A stretch of DNA of 64,000 bases from Neorhizobium galegae bv. officinalis (lineage in GTDB: Bacteria; Pseudomonadota; Alphaproteobacteria; Rhizobiales; Rhizobiaceae), in the NCBI GenBank assembly GCA_000985875.1, contig CCRI01000013.1:1-64000 (forward strand), read 5' to 3'. The notes under the pieces are model-generated. The model saw only the letters and a program-made list of their open reading frames with translations, did no database searches and was not told the DNA's origin. Positions 16,487 through 25,574 of this stretch are shown in pieces; within the stretch, counting starts at the first letter, position 1, and every line of letters begins with the position of its first letter. The position numbers were made by a program, and so were the translations under genes.

Positions 16487-19080
16487 CAGCCAAGCGCCTC
16501 CGCGATCAGTTCGTCGGCGGCTTCCTGCAGCACCGCATCATGCGCCTCGCCCGGAACGCTCTCCTTGCCGATTTCCAGCATGATCGGAACGGCAAGTGGC
16601 GAAACGCGGTCGAGATCGCGGTGGGTGATGTGCCCCCTGATTCGCGCCAGCATATCGCCTAATCGGGCAAGATCCAAAAGACCGGATGCCGCATCCCGCC
16701 GCGTCGCCTCCAAAAGCACGTGGTCCGGTTCGTGGCTGCGCAGCACGTCGTAGATGAGATCGGTCGAGACGGTGACCTGCCTTCCGGTCTTTTCCTTGCC
16801 CGGATGAAGGCGCTCGATCAGGCCGGAAATCACCGCGCAATTGCGGAAGGTGCGCTTGAGCATATACGATTCGTCGAGCCAGGCTTCCAGGTCGTCGCCG
16901 AGCATGTCCTCGTCGAAGAGGTCCGAGAGGCTGAGGCGGCCGGACCCGATCATCGCGCCGATGTCGTTAAGCCCCCAGATGGCCAGCGAATAGTCAGTGG
17001 CGACGAAACCGAGCGGTCGGGCACCGGTGCGCTCCAGCCGCCGGGTCAAGAGCATGCCGAGCGTCTGGTGGGCGAGCCGTCCTTCGAAACAATAGGCAAT
17101 CATGAAGAACCGTTTTCCGCGCGGAAAGGTCTCGATGAGAAGTTCATCCCTGGCCGGCAGCATCGAGCGTTCGCGCTGGATGTTCAGCCAGTCGCGGACC
17201 TGGTCCGGCAGCACGCCCCAGCGGTCGGGATCGGCGAGCATGCCGCGCACCTGGTCGGCGAGATAGGTGGAGAGCGGGAATTTTCCGCCGGCATAGGCGG
17301 GGATTTTCGGATCGAGCGAGAAGGCGTTGGAAACGAGGCATTCGTTCTCGCGGATGCCCTCGAACCGCAGCACCTTGCCGGCGAACAGGAAGGTATCACC
17401 CTGCACGAGCTGTTCGAGGAAATATTCCTCGACCTTGCCGAGCGACATGCCGCCCCGGCCGACGGTTCCCTTTGCCAGCCCTTGGGCATTGCGCTTCACC
17501 AGCCGGACATTGAGCTCGGTCGCCTCGACGATCGTGCCGAGGTTCAGGCGGTATTGCTGCGCGACCGCCGGATTGGAAACCCTCCAGCGGCCTTCCTTGG
17601 TCTTGCGGATCTTGGCGTAACGCTCGTAGGAGCGCAGCGCATAACCGCCGGTCGCGACGAAATCGACGATGCGCTCGAACATTTCCCAGGAGAGAGTGGC
17701 ATAGGGCGAGGCTGATGTGATCTCGTCGTAGAGTTCGACCGGATCGAACGGTTCGGCGCAGGCCATGCCGAGCACGTGCTGGGCGAGCACGTCGAGCGCG
17801 CCCTCGCCCACCGGCGGCGTATCCTGGGCGCCGAGATAATTGGCGTCGAGCGCCGCCTGGCATTCCATCACCTCGAAGCGGTTGGCCGGCACCAGGATCG
17901 CCTTCGACGGTTCGTCCATCCGGTGGTTGGAGCGGCCGATGCGCTGGGCGAGGCGCGAAGCCCCCTTCGGCGCGCCGACATGCACGACGAGATCGACATC
18001 GCCCCAGTCCATGCCGAGATCCAGCGTGGAGGTGGCGACGACGGCGCGCAGCTTGTTGGCCGCCATGGCGGCTTCCACCTTGCGGCGCTGCCCGGCATCG
18101 AGAGAGCCGTGATGCAGCGCGATCGGTAGATTGTCCTCGTTGATCGTCCACAGCGTCTGGAACAAGAGTTCCGCCTGGAAGCGGGTATTGACGAAGATCA
18201 GCGTCGTCTTGTGGCGCTTGATCTCCTCGTAGACCTCCGGGATCGCATAGGTGGAGACATGGCCGGACCAGGGGATGCGGTCCTCTGTGCGCATGATGGC
18301 GATGTCGGGCGCCGCGCCGCCCGTGACATGCACGAGGCCGGCGGGCAGCGCGGGGTCTTCACCCTGCGGCACCAGCCAGCGCTGCAGATCCATCGGATCG
18401 GAGACGGTGGCCGAGAGGCCGATGGTGCGCATGTGCGGCGCGTGCCGGCGGATCCGGGCAAGGCCGAGCGACAGGAGATGGCCGCGCTTGGAGGTGACCA
18501 GTGAATGAAGCTCGTCGAGAACCACGTATTTCAGGTCCTTGAAGAAACGTTCGGCCTCCTTGTTGGCCAGCAGCAAGGCTACCTGTTCCGGCGTGGTCAG
18601 GAGGATGTCCGGCGGGTTGAGCTTCTGGCGCTGGCGTTTGGCCTGCGGCGTGTCGCCGGTGCGGTTCTCGATCGAAATGTCGAGGCCCATCTCGAAGACC
18701 GGCTTCATCAGGTTGCGCTCGATATCGACGGCCAGCGCCTTCAGGGGCGAGATGTAGAGCGTGTGGATGCCGGTGAACGCGGAGCCCGGCGGGATCCGGC
18801 CGCGGCGGGTGAGATCGGTCAGCGACGGCAGGAAACCGGCAAGCGTCTTGCCGGCGCCGGTCGGCGCGATCAGCAGCATGTTTTCGCCCGACGTGGATCG
18901 CGACAGCAGTTCGAGCTGGTGGGCGCGCGGCTGCCAGCCCTTCTCCGCGAACCATTTCTGGAACGGCCGGGGCAGAAGCGCGGCGTCACGGCCGGAGGAA
19001 TGGGTTTCGACGATATCCACGCCCGGTAAGGTAAGAGAAAACGGTCGAAAAAGAAGGGGCTTGACGCCGCCGATAATCAT
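16486..19080 (-). CDS. Ligase-associated DNA damage response DEXH helicase (Lhr-like)
   Basis: An 864-residue superfamily 2 helicase of the Lhr group. Walker A is APTGAGKT (72-79); Walker B/DEVH-type is LDELHSL (about 177-183). Motifs TTPEQVALLL, GLSATVSDP and QRIGRSNHR are also present. A long C-terminal region carries the Lhr winged-helix/beta-barrel part. Start choice is uncertain: the ATG at 19080 adds a hydrophobic-looking 20-residue leader overlapping a palindrome, and a GTG at 19020 is an alternative. It is translationally coupled to pdeM. Confidence 0.92.
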   Translation of the reverse strand: MIIGGVKPLLFRPFSLTLPGVDIVETHSSGRDAALLPRPFQKWFAEKGWQPRAHQLELLSRSTSGENMLLIAPTGAGKTLAGFLPSLTDLTRRGRIPPGSAFTGIHTLYISPLKALAVDIERNLMKPVFEMGLDISIENRTGDTPQAKRQRQKLNPPDILLTTPEQVALLLANKEAERFFKDLKYVVLDELHSLVTSKRGHLLSLGLARIRRHAPHMRTIGLSATVSDPMDLQRWLVPQGEDPALPAGLVHVTGGAAPDIAIMRTEDRIPWSGHVSTYAIPEVYEEIKRHKTTLIFVNTRFQAELLFQTLWTINEDNLPIALHHGSLDAGQRRKVEAAMAANKLRAVVATSTLDLGMDWGDVDLVVHVGAPKGASRLAQRIGRSNHRMDEPSKAILVPANRFEVMECQAALDANYLGAQDTPPVGEGALDVLAQHVLGMACAEPFDPVELYDEITSASPYATLSWEMFERIVDFVATGGYALRSYERYAKIRKTKEGRWRVSNPAVAQQYRLNLGTIVEATELNVRLVKRNAQGLAKGTVGRGGMSLGKVEEYFLEQLVQGDTFLFAGKVLRFEGIRENECLVSNAFSLDPKIPAYAGGKFPLSTYLADQVRGMLADPDRWGVLPDQVRDWLNIQRERSMLPARDELLIETFPRGKRFFMIAYCFEGRLAHQTLGMLLTRRLERTGARPLGFVATDYSLAIWGLNDIGAMIGSGRLSLSDLFDEDMLGDDLEAWLDESYMLKRTFRNCAVISGLIERLHPGKEKTGRQVTVSTDLIYDVLRSHEPDHVLLEATRRDAASGLLDLARLGDMLARIRGHITHRDLDRVSPLAVPIMLEIGKESVPGEAHDAVLQEAADELIAEALG

Positions 19081-19082
19081 AG

Positions 19083-19095
19083 ATAAATTTTATCC
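19083..19095 (+). promoter_or_regulatory. Near-perfect palindrome between helicase and Rrf2 genes
   Basis: GATAAATTTTATC is symmetric except at its centre. It stands 19 bases before the Rrf2 start and overlaps the far 5' end of the divergent helicase frame. Its size and AT-rich character fit an autoregulatory Rrf2 operator. This is position-based inference. Confidence 0.4.
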
Positions 19096-19113
19096 GTGAT
19101 TAGGAGATGAGCG

Positions 19114-19614
19114 ATGAAACTCGGCGACGGCGTCGAACAGGCAATCCACAGCGTCAGCATGCTTTCCAGCCTTTCGGAAGGCGGAGTGCTTTCGGCGGCA
19201 GCGCTGGCGGAATTTCACGGCGTTTCGACGAGCTATCTCCTGAAGCATCTTCAGGCGCTTTCCGGTGCCGGCATCGTCGACACCGTGCCGGGGCCGAAGG
19301 GCGGATATCGTCTGGCGAAGGCGACGGACGAGATCACCCTGCTCGACATTGTGCTCGCCGTCGAAGGACCCGCACCGGCCTTCCGCTGCGCCGAAATCCG
19401 CCAGCGGGGCCCGAACCCGCTGCCGGGACGGTACTTTACCAAACCCTGCGGCATCAACGCCGCGATGCTGAAGGCCGAAAAGGCCTATCGCGCCGAACTC
19501 GCCAAGGTGACGATCGCCGACATCCTGGCGGACCTCAGCGCAACCGACGACGGCGGCATCGCCGCACGCGGCTGCGCCTTCCTGGAAATCAACGAACGCA
19601 GAACCGCCCGGTAA
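19114..19614 (+). CDS. Rrf2-family transcriptional regulator
   Basis: A 166-residue winged-helix repressor. The HTH and wing are visible as AALAEFHGVSTSYLLKHLQAL and GPKGGYRLAKATDEITLLDIV, the Rrf2 core. Its cysteines (around residues 91, 111 and 152) are not spaced like the three-cysteine iron-sulfur cluster of IscR/NsrR, so a cluster is doubtful. It lies 49 bases before a carboxymuconolactone-decarboxylase-family gene, its likely target. Confidence 0.9.
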   Translation: MKLGDGVEQAIHSVSMLSSLSEGGVLSAAALAEFHGVSTSYLLKHLQALSGAGIVDTVPGPKGGYRLAKATDEITLLDIVLAVEGPAPAFRCAEIRQRGPNPLPGRYFTKPCGINAAMLKAEKAYRAELAKVTIADILADLSATDDGGIAARGCAFLEINERRTAR

Positions 19615-19662
19615 CCGGGCCATAGGCACGCCGAAGGCGGCCATAAACCAAGGAGAAGACCC

Positions 19663-20127
19663 ATGCATCAGCGTCTCAACATGCTCAAGGCCGCCCCGGA
19701 AGCCATCAAGGCCGTCACGGCCCTCGAAAACTATGTGCAGGCTTCCGGGCTGGAGCGTCGCTTCATCCACCTCATCAAGCTGCGCGCTTCGCAGATCAAC
19801 GGCTGCGCATATTGCGTCGACATGCATGTGAAGGAATCACGGCATGACGGCCTTTCGGAACAGTGGATCAACATGATGTGCGTCTGGTGGGAATCGCCGG
19901 TGTATGACGACAAGGAACGCGCCCTGCTCGGCTGGGTCGATGCGGTTACCCGCATCGCCGATACCGGCATTCCGGACAGCGCCTTCGACGCTCTGAAGGA
20001 GCATTTCTCCGAAGAGGACATGGTCAAGATCACCGTCGCTCTCGGCGCCATCAACACCTGGAACCGGCTGGCCGTCGGCTTCCGCAACCAGCATCCGGTC
20101 GACAAGCCGGCCAGCAAGGCCGCCTGA
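19663..20127 (+). CDS. Carboxymuconolactone decarboxylase / AhpD-like protein
   Basis: A 154-residue AhpD-fold protein. The thiol centre is CAYC (C48, C51) followed by VDMH (H55), the AhpD-type peroxidatic arrangement. Small proteins of this kind reduce peroxides or organic electrophiles. AAGGAG precedes the start. It is paired with the Rrf2 regulator upstream and ends 18 bases from the convergent YitT gene. Confidence 0.9.
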   Translation: MHQRLNMLKAAPEAIKAVTALENYVQASGLERRFIHLIKLRASQINGCAYCVDMHVKESRHDGLSEQWINMMCVWWESPVYDDKERALLGWVDAVTRIADTGIPDSAFDALKEHFSEEDMVKITVALGAINTWNRLAVGFRNQHPVDKPASKAA

Positions 20128-20145
20128 CCCAACCTGCCGCCTCGA

Positions 20146-20787
20146 TCACCGCGCGACGATATACCGGTCGGAGCGGTGATTGATGGCCAGAACAAGGTTG
20201 AGCACGACAGCGCCCAGCACCGACCACGCGACGGTGATGGGCGAAACCACCGCGAAGGCGCAGAGCATGACGCAAAGATCGAAGGCGAGTTGGATCAGCC
20301 CTGCCTGGATGCCGAACCGTTCCTGGATATAGATCGCCAGAATGCCGACCCCGCCGAGCGAGGCGCGGTGGCGGTAAAGCCCGAGCAGGCCGTAACCGAG
20401 CACCAGGCCGCCGAGCAGGGCTGCCCAGAACGGGTGCAGGTACTGGATCAGGAAGAAATGGCTTTCCAGTTCGGTGATGACCGAGACCAGCGCGATGGCG
20501 ATGAAGGTCTTCAGCGAGAAGGCGAGGCCCAGGCGCTTGAACGACAGGTAGTAGAACGGCAGGTTGACGATGAAGAACAGCAGGCCGAACGAAATGCCGA
20601 ACGCATAATGCAGCAGGAAGGCGACGCCCGCCGTGCCACCGGTCAAAAGGCCTACCTCGTTCAGGAAGTAGAAGCCGAGCGCCGACACCATGGCGCCGAT
20701 GAACAGGCCCTGCGCATCTTCCAGCAACGTATGTTGTGCCGGATCGGCGCTGTAAAATCCGAGACCGCGCCTCTGCTGCTCAGCCAA
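20146..20787 (-). CDS. YitT family integral membrane protein
   Basis: A 213-residue inner-membrane protein with about five to six hydrophobic segments and the family's GGTAGVAFLLHY and HRASLGGVGILA motifs. The TTG at 20787 is chosen because GAGGGG stands six bases upstream and the resulting start resembles relatives; the frame extends 31 codons further with less typical sequence. The function of YitT proteins is unknown. Confidence 0.85.
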   Translation of the reverse strand: MAEQQRRGLGFYSADPAQHTLLEDAQGLFIGAMVSALGFYFLNEVGLLTGGTAGVAFLLHYAFGISFGLLFFIVNLPFYYLSFKRLGLAFSLKTFIAIALVSVITELESHFFLIQYLHPFWAALLGGLVLGYGLLGLYRHRASLGGVGILAIYIQERFGIQAGLIQLAFDLCVMLCAFAVVSPITVAWSVLGAVVLNLVLAINHRSDRYIVAR

Positions 20788-20892
20788 TTTGAACCCCTCA
20801 GGTTTTCGGTGATATTGCACTGCAATAAAACCGTCGGCAAGGGTCTTCAAGCGTTCATCGGCGGGCACGAGAAAAAGCAAGAAACAGCAGGT

Positions 20893-21831
20893 TCAGCCGG
20901 GCTTTTGCGACAGAAACAGAATGCCGTGGACCGGTTTTCCGGCATCCATGCGAATGACGGTGTTTTCCGCCCTGAGGAGGTCCAGGCCGAAGCGGGAAAG
21001 CAGCGCGCGGATAAAAGCCTCGGAATGGGCGTAACGCAGGGAATCCCGCAGCACGAAACCCTCCCCCTCGCCCGCATCCTCGACCGAGAATGCGAAAAGA
21101 CCGGCCGGCAACAACAGTTCGAGCACCAGCGGGAACACGGTTTCGAGCGAACCCAGATACATCAGCACGTCGGCTGCCGAGACGAGATCGGCGCGGTGGG
21201 GCGAGAGGTCTCCGAACAGGCCGGAAGCATCCGATGCGAGACTGAGGTCGGACTGTCCGAGATGGTCGTAAAGACCCTTGGCCTGCGCCTTCGCCAGCAT
21301 GTTGAGCGAAAGATCGAAACCTTCGAGGCGCCCGGTCCGGCCGCGGATCTCGGCACCGAACAGGCCGGTGCCGCAGCCGAGGTCGACGGTATTGCGAAAA
21401 GGTCCGTGCGGCGTGACCAGCCCCGCCAGCTTGCCGGGCACCGAATAGCCGAGCTTTTCGACCAGTGCCGTGTCGAACCGGCCGGCATAATCGTCGAACA
21501 GGCCTTCGACATAACGGCTCGGCGGCCGGTCGGGCGTCTGCTCTGCGCCGATCAGCGCAAGTTTCAGGCGGGCGCCAAACACATCGTCCGGCCGCAGGGC
21601 CAGGGTCTGGCGGTAGGCATCCGCGGCCCCGGCGAGACCGGCCTTGTCGCGATATTCGCCGAGCCGGAACCAGCCGGCGGCCCAGCCGGGCGTCAGTTCG
21701 AGCGCCTGTTCCATCAACTCCGCCGCAGCCGCGAAATCTCCGCCCTCCGCCAGCATGCGGGCGTAATCGGCGCGGCGATCGGCGGTGGCGTCGCCCGAGG
21801 AGAATTGGCTGGAAAACGGGCTGGGCGGCAT
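20893..21831 (-). CDS. TPR-containing class I SAM-dependent methyltransferase
   Basis: A 312-residue protein. Tetratricopeptide-like helices (about 20-90) precede a Rossmann methyltransferase. SAM motif I is TVDLGCGTGLFG (about 147-158), then GFDLSLNMLAKA, and the motif IV-like ADLVSAADVLMYLG. The start at 21831 has GAGGA seven bases upstream. The substrate is unknown; the TPR part suggests a protein target. Confidence 0.87.
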   Translation of the reverse strand: MPPSPFSSQFSSGDATADRRADYARMLAEGGDFAAAAELMEQALELTPGWAAGWFRLGEYRDKAGLAGAADAYRQTLALRPDDVFGARLKLALIGAEQTPDRPPSRYVEGLFDDYAGRFDTALVEKLGYSVPGKLAGLVTPHGPFRNTVDLGCGTGLFGAEIRGRTGRLEGFDLSLNMLAKAQAKGLYDHLGQSDLSLASDASGLFGDLSPHRADLVSAADVLMYLGSLETVFPLVLELLLPAGLFAFSVEDAGEGEGFVLRDSLRYAHSEAFIRALLSRFGLDLLRAENTVIRMDAGKPVHGILFLSQKPG

Positions 21832-21959
21832 GGATGATCCTCGAAGGTGGAGGTTCTTTGCCGAAGCCACAAAAAAACTCAAGTTCTATCTGAGGGGAAA
21901 CGCTTGCGGTGGCAACGGCTGCCGATTATCTCTCATTGGAAATTCGGAGAAGGACAAGA

Positions 21960-22226
21960 ATGGCGGACGGGGTCAACAGGTTCCTGGGCGATACGCCGGG
22001 TCGCACGATCGTCAAGCTGATCGTGGTGTGCCTGCTGGTGGGTTTCGTGCTGGCATTTTTCGGCTTCACGCCGGACAATATCGTCGACACGATCCGCTAC
22101 TGGTTCCTGGACCTCTGGTATAACGGCTTCAGGGCACTCGGACGGGTCGGCAATTATCTCGTGCTCGGCGCGATCATCGTCATTCCGATCTTCGTCATCC
22201 TGCGCCTGATAAGCTACCGCCGCTGA
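21960..22226 (+). CDS. Small membrane protein, DUF6460-like
   Basis: An 88-residue protein with two membrane helices (about 18-38 and 62-82) separated by DNIVDTIRYWFLDLWYNG. GGAGAAGGA precedes the ATG at 21960. It resembles the alphaproteobacterial DUF6460 family. The next gene starts directly after its stop, so the two are likely co-transcribed. Confidence 0.75.
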   Translation: MADGVNRFLGDTPGRTIVKLIVVCLLVGFVLAFFGFTPDNIVDTIRYWFLDLWYNGFRALGRVGNYLVLGAIIVIPIFVILRLISYRR

Positions 22227-22227
22227 C

Positions 22228-22716
22228 ATGACTTCGCTGATCAAACCTTCGCGGCGGGACCTCCTCGTCTTTTCCGGCATGGCGCTGGTGCTGGCCGGCT
22301 GCTCCACCACCGCCGTCCTGACGCCGACTGCCGGTGCCGAGGACGAAACCCAGGCAGCTCTTCCGATGGTCAACAAGCTGCGCCAGAGCCGCGGCCTGTC
22401 TGCGCTGGCGCTCGACATGCCGGCGCGAAAGGCGGCGGCCCGCCAGGCGGTTCGCATGGCGAAGGCCGACGAAATGAAGCACCTGATCGGTTTCGGCGAC
22501 AGTTTCGGCGCCCGGATGAAGAGCAGTGACGTGGCGCTGCCGGCAGCGGAAAACATTGCCAGCGGGCAGGATACGGTCGCAGCCGCCGTGCAGGCCTGGA
22601 TCGATTCACCCAAACATCTCGAAAACATGCTCGGCTCCTATCGGGGGCTCGGGGTTGCCATGGCCCGGTCCTCCGCCGGTGCCCGGCCCTACTGGGCCAT
22701 GGTCCTTTCCGGCTGA
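22228..22716 (+). CDS. CAP-domain lipoprotein
   Basis: A 162-residue CAP (SCP/PR1) domain protein. A lipoprotein signal ends in LVLAGC with lipidated Cys25. The mature part holds the CAP features LPMVNKLRQSRGLSAL, AENIASG and WIDSPKHLENML, so it should be anchored on the periplasmic side of a membrane. Its role is unknown. It begins one base after the upstream stop and is followed by a MATE gene three bases later. Confidence 0.88.
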   Translation: MTSLIKPSRRDLLVFSGMALVLAGCSTTAVLTPTAGAEDETQAALPMVNKLRQSRGLSALALDMPARKAAARQAVRMAKADEMKHLIGFGDSFGARMKSSDVALPAAENIASGQDTVAAAVQAWIDSPKHLENMLGSYRGLGVAMARSSAGARPYWAMVLSG

Positions 22717-22719
22717 CCC

Positions 22720-24078
22720 ATGGAGAGCGGGGGGCGTGATCACGAGACCGGGGCTGCCAGGCCGTTCGACGTGACGCACCGGCTGGTGCTCGGCATCGCC
22801 ATCCCCATGACGCTCGGCTTCCTGACGACGCCGCTGCTCGGCCTCACCGACACCGCGGTGGTCGGGCAGCTCGGCCAGGCGGAAGCGCTGGCGGGTCTGG
22901 CGATCGGCGCCATCCTCTTCGACCTCATCTATGGCAGCCTCAGCTTTTTCCGCACCTCGACAACCGGGCTGGTGGCGCAGGCCTTCGGCCGAGGAGACAG
23001 CCGAGAACAACAGGCGGTATTCTGGCGGGCGTTTCTGAGCGCGATCGGTCTCGGGGTGATCATGCTGGCGTTCTCGCCGCTGATCCTTCGATACGCGCCG
23101 GACCTGATGACCAGTGACCCGGCCGTTGCCGAGGTGACGCGGCACTATTTCGGCATCCGGGTGCTGACGAGCCCGGCAACCTTCGCCAATTTCGCCATTC
23201 TCGGTTTCGTGCTCGGGCGGGGCCACGGCATGCTGGGCCTGGTGCTGCAGATCATCCTCAACGGCACCAATATCGTGCTCGCCATCCTGTTCGGCCTGGT
23301 GTTCGGCTGGGGCGTGGCGGGCGTCGCCTGGGCGACCGCGGCGGCGGAAGTGACCGCCGCGGTGATCGGCCTTGCCATCGTCGGCCGGCAGTTTTCCGCC
23401 GCCGACAGGCCGACGCGCGCGGATATCTTCGACGCGGCCAAGCTGCGCCAGCTCTTCCAGCTCAATGCCGACATACTGATCCGCTCGCTGATATTGAACG
23501 GCGCCTTTGCGGTGCTGACCCGGGTCGGATCGAGTTTCGGGGCGGTGACGCTGGCGGCGAATGCGGTGCTGATGAACATCTTCATGCTCTCGGCCTTCTT
23601 CCTCGACGGGCTCGCGGGTGCTGCCGAACAGCTCGCCGGCCGGGCGGTCGGCGCCCGGTACCGGCCGTCCTTCGACCGCGCGCTGAAGCTGACCGGCCTC
23701 TGGTCCTTCGTGATGGCCGGTGTGGTCGGGTTGTTCTTCGTGGTCTTCGGCCAGCCGATCATCGAGCTTCTGACCACCTCGGAAGACGTGCGGCAGGAAG
23801 CTTATGTCTATTTCGGCTGGGCGGCCGTGACCGGCCTGTCCGGCGCGCTCGCCTTCCAGATGGACGGCGTGTTCATCGGCGCCACATGGTCGCGCGAGAT
23901 GCGCAACATGATGCTCGTCTCATTTGCGGGCTATTGCATCAGCCTTGCCGTGCTCGTGCCGATGATGGGCAATCACGGGCTCTGGCTGTCGCTCAACCTG
24001 TTCCTCCTGATGCGCGGCTTCTTCCTGGCGGCCATGGTGCCGCGCAAGGCGCGTCAGAGTTTTATCCCGGCCCATTGA
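22720..24078 (+). CDS. MATE-family efflux transporter (DinF-like)
   Basis: A 452-residue, 12-helix cation/drug antiporter. MATE features include the early LGIAIPMTLGFLTTPLLGL and DTAVVGQLG (about 30-54), the internal duplication, and LNADILIRSLILNGAF in the second half. It is the last gene of the DUF6460-CAP-MATE run. Its last 25 bases overlap the 3' end of convergent pyrD. Confidence 0.92.
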   Translation: MESGGRDHETGAARPFDVTHRLVLGIAIPMTLGFLTTPLLGLTDTAVVGQLGQAEALAGLAIGAILFDLIYGSLSFFRTSTTGLVAQAFGRGDSREQQAVFWRAFLSAIGLGVIMLAFSPLILRYAPDLMTSDPAVAEVTRHYFGIRVLTSPATFANFAILGFVLGRGHGMLGLVLQIILNGTNIVLAILFGLVFGWGVAGVAWATAAAEVTAAVIGLAIVGRQFSAADRPTRADIFDAAKLRQLFQLNADILIRSLILNGAFAVLTRVGSSFGAVTLAANAVLMNIFMLSAFFLDGLAGAAEQLAGRAVGARYRPSFDRALKLTGLWSFVMAGVVGLFFVVFGQPIIELLTTSEDVRQEAYVYFGWAAVTGLSGALAFQMDGVFIGATWSREMRNMMLVSFAGYCISLAVLVPMMGNHGLWLSLNLFLLMRGFFLAAMVPRKARQSFIPAH

Positions 24079-25145
24079 TCGAGGCGGGTATCCCGCAGCT
24101 CGCGGATCGAAGAGACCTTCCCCCGGTCGAGAAGGCCCGAGAGCTCCTTGACGATCGTCGCCGGCAGGCCGGGTCCTTCATAGACCATGCAGGAATAGAG
24201 CTGCACGAGGTCGGCACCGGCGCGGATCTTTTCCAGCGCATCCGCCGCGCTCGAAACGCCGCCGACGCCGATGACGGCGAGGTCCGGGCCGACGCGCTTG
24301 CGCACCTTGGCGAGAACCGCGGTCGAGCGCCTGAAGAGCGGGGCGCCGGAAAGACCGCCCGCTTCCTTCGCCTGGACCTGGTCCTTCAATCCATCTCGGG
24401 CGAGCGTGGTGTTGGAGACGATCAGCCCGTCGAGCGGATGCGCGGCCGCCTCGGCCGCGATATCGTCGAGGCCCTCCTCGGTCAGATCGGGTGCGATCTT
24501 CAGGAAGACCGGAACGGTCCGGCCATGGCGCAGCGCCTCCTCGGCGCGGGCAGTGAGCACGGCGTCAAGCAGCGCCTTCAGGCTGTCGCGCGCCTGAAGA
24601 TCGCGCAGGCCCGGCGTATTGGGCGAGGAGATGTTGACGGTGAAATAGGTGGCGAGCGCATAGAATTTCCGGATGCCGGCGACATAGTCGGCGACCCGGT
24701 CGGCGGCATCCTTGTTGGCGCCGATATTGACGCCGACAATGCCCGGCGCGTTGCGCCGCGCGGTCAGGCGCGCGAACGCCGCCTCATGGCCCTCGTTGTT
24801 GAAGCCGAGCCGGTTGATGACGCCACGGTCCTCGACCAGGCGGAAGATGCGCGGCTTGTCGTTGCCCGTCTGGGCCTTCGGCGTCACCGTGCCGATCTCG
24901 GCAAAACCGAAACCGAGTTTCAGCATCGCATCCGGCACTTCGGCATTCTTGTCATAACCGGCCGCAAGCCCGATCGGGTTTGGAAAACGGATACCGGCGA
25001 CCATCTGGGCAAGCCGCGGATCGGGAGCCAGGCGGCAGGCGGGCACGAGGCCGGTCTTGAGAGCGGCGATCGACAGGCCGTGGGCGGTTTCCGGATCGAA
25101 AACGAAAAGGCTGCGCGCGGCAAACCCGGCAAAGGGGCCGATCAT
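24054..25145 (-). CDS. pyrD: Quinone-dependent dihydroorotate dehydrogenase
   Basis: Fourth step of pyrimidine synthesis: oxidises dihydroorotate to orotate and passes electrons to membrane quinone. The 363-residue length and N-terminal amphipathic/hydrophobic helix are class 2 features. NISSPNTPGLRDLQ carries the class 2 catalytic Ser. FMN-binding GVGGVSSAADALEKI and LVQLYSCMVYEGP are present. Its start overlaps the stop of the DUF952 gene (ATGA). It is normally a chromosomal core gene, which matters for reading the nearby repABC locus. Confidence 0.96.
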   Translation of the reverse strand: MIGPFAGFAARSLFVFDPETAHGLSIAALKTGLVPACRLAPDPRLAQMVAGIRFPNPIGLAAGYDKNAEVPDAMLKLGFGFAEIGTVTPKAQTGNDKPRIFRLVEDRGVINRLGFNNEGHEAAFARLTARRNAPGIVGVNIGANKDAADRVADYVAGIRKFYALATYFTVNISSPNTPGLRDLQARDSLKALLDAVLTARAEEALRHGRTVPVFLKIAPDLTEEGLDDIAAEAAAHPLDGLIVSNTTLARDGLKDQVQAKEAGGLSGAPLFRRSTAVLAKVRKRVGPDLAVIGVGGVSSAADALEKIRAGADLVQLYSCMVYEGPGLPATIVKELSGLLDRGKVSSIRELRDTRLDQWAGIKL

Positions 25146-25492
25146 GGCATTTTCTCCGGAAAGGCATGAAGGCCATCGACGCCGATCAGCAGCGGCATTT
25201 CCCAGAGCACGGCAGAAAAGGGCAGCGTGTCGTAAAGATGCGGGAAAAGATCGCCTCCGCGGGAGGCTTCATATTTCAGCGCCTCGCCGAGACTGGGCGC
25301 ATTGACGGCGACCAGCATCAGGCCGGCGACGCCGGCAAAGTGCAGCCTTGCGGTCTCCTTCGCCTGCGTACCGGTCGAAAAATGGATATAGCCGTCCTTG
25401 AGGTCGATTTCCGCGCCTTCGAAGACACCTTTTTGCTTTGCCTGGCGCCAAAGCGTTTCCGGCACGATCTTGTACACTATATCCGTCATCAT
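25142..25492 (-). CDS. DUF952 domain-containing protein
   Basis: A 116-residue DUF952 protein (Ile/Val-tRNA-synthetase-like small domain) with the family motifs YKIVPETLWRQA, DGYIHFSTGTQAKETA and LYDTLPFSAV. The function is unknown. The ATG at 25492 is preferred because a purine-rich GAGAG is close upstream. It is coupled to pyrD by an ATGA overlap, an arrangement common in rhizobia. Confidence 0.87.
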   Translation of the reverse strand: MMTDIVYKIVPETLWRQAKQKGVFEGAEIDLKDGYIHFSTGTQAKETARLHFAGVAGLMLVAVNAPSLGEALKYEASRGGDLFPHLYDTLPFSAVLWEMPLLIGVDGLHAFPEKMP

Positions 25493-25574
25493 CAACTCTC
25501 GGGGACCTGCTATTCTCCGACCGTTTGCCGCAAAGCCCGGCGCTTGTCCACCGTTACAGCAGGAGGACCACAAT

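Noticed and set aside
20176..21837. 553-codon plus-strand frame opposite YitT and the methyltransferase
   Set aside because: It is antisense to two recognisable genes and rich in Gln/Glu/Arg without any motif.
23886..25169. 427-codon plus-strand frame over pyrD
   Set aside because: Antisense to pyrD, which has all family motifs.
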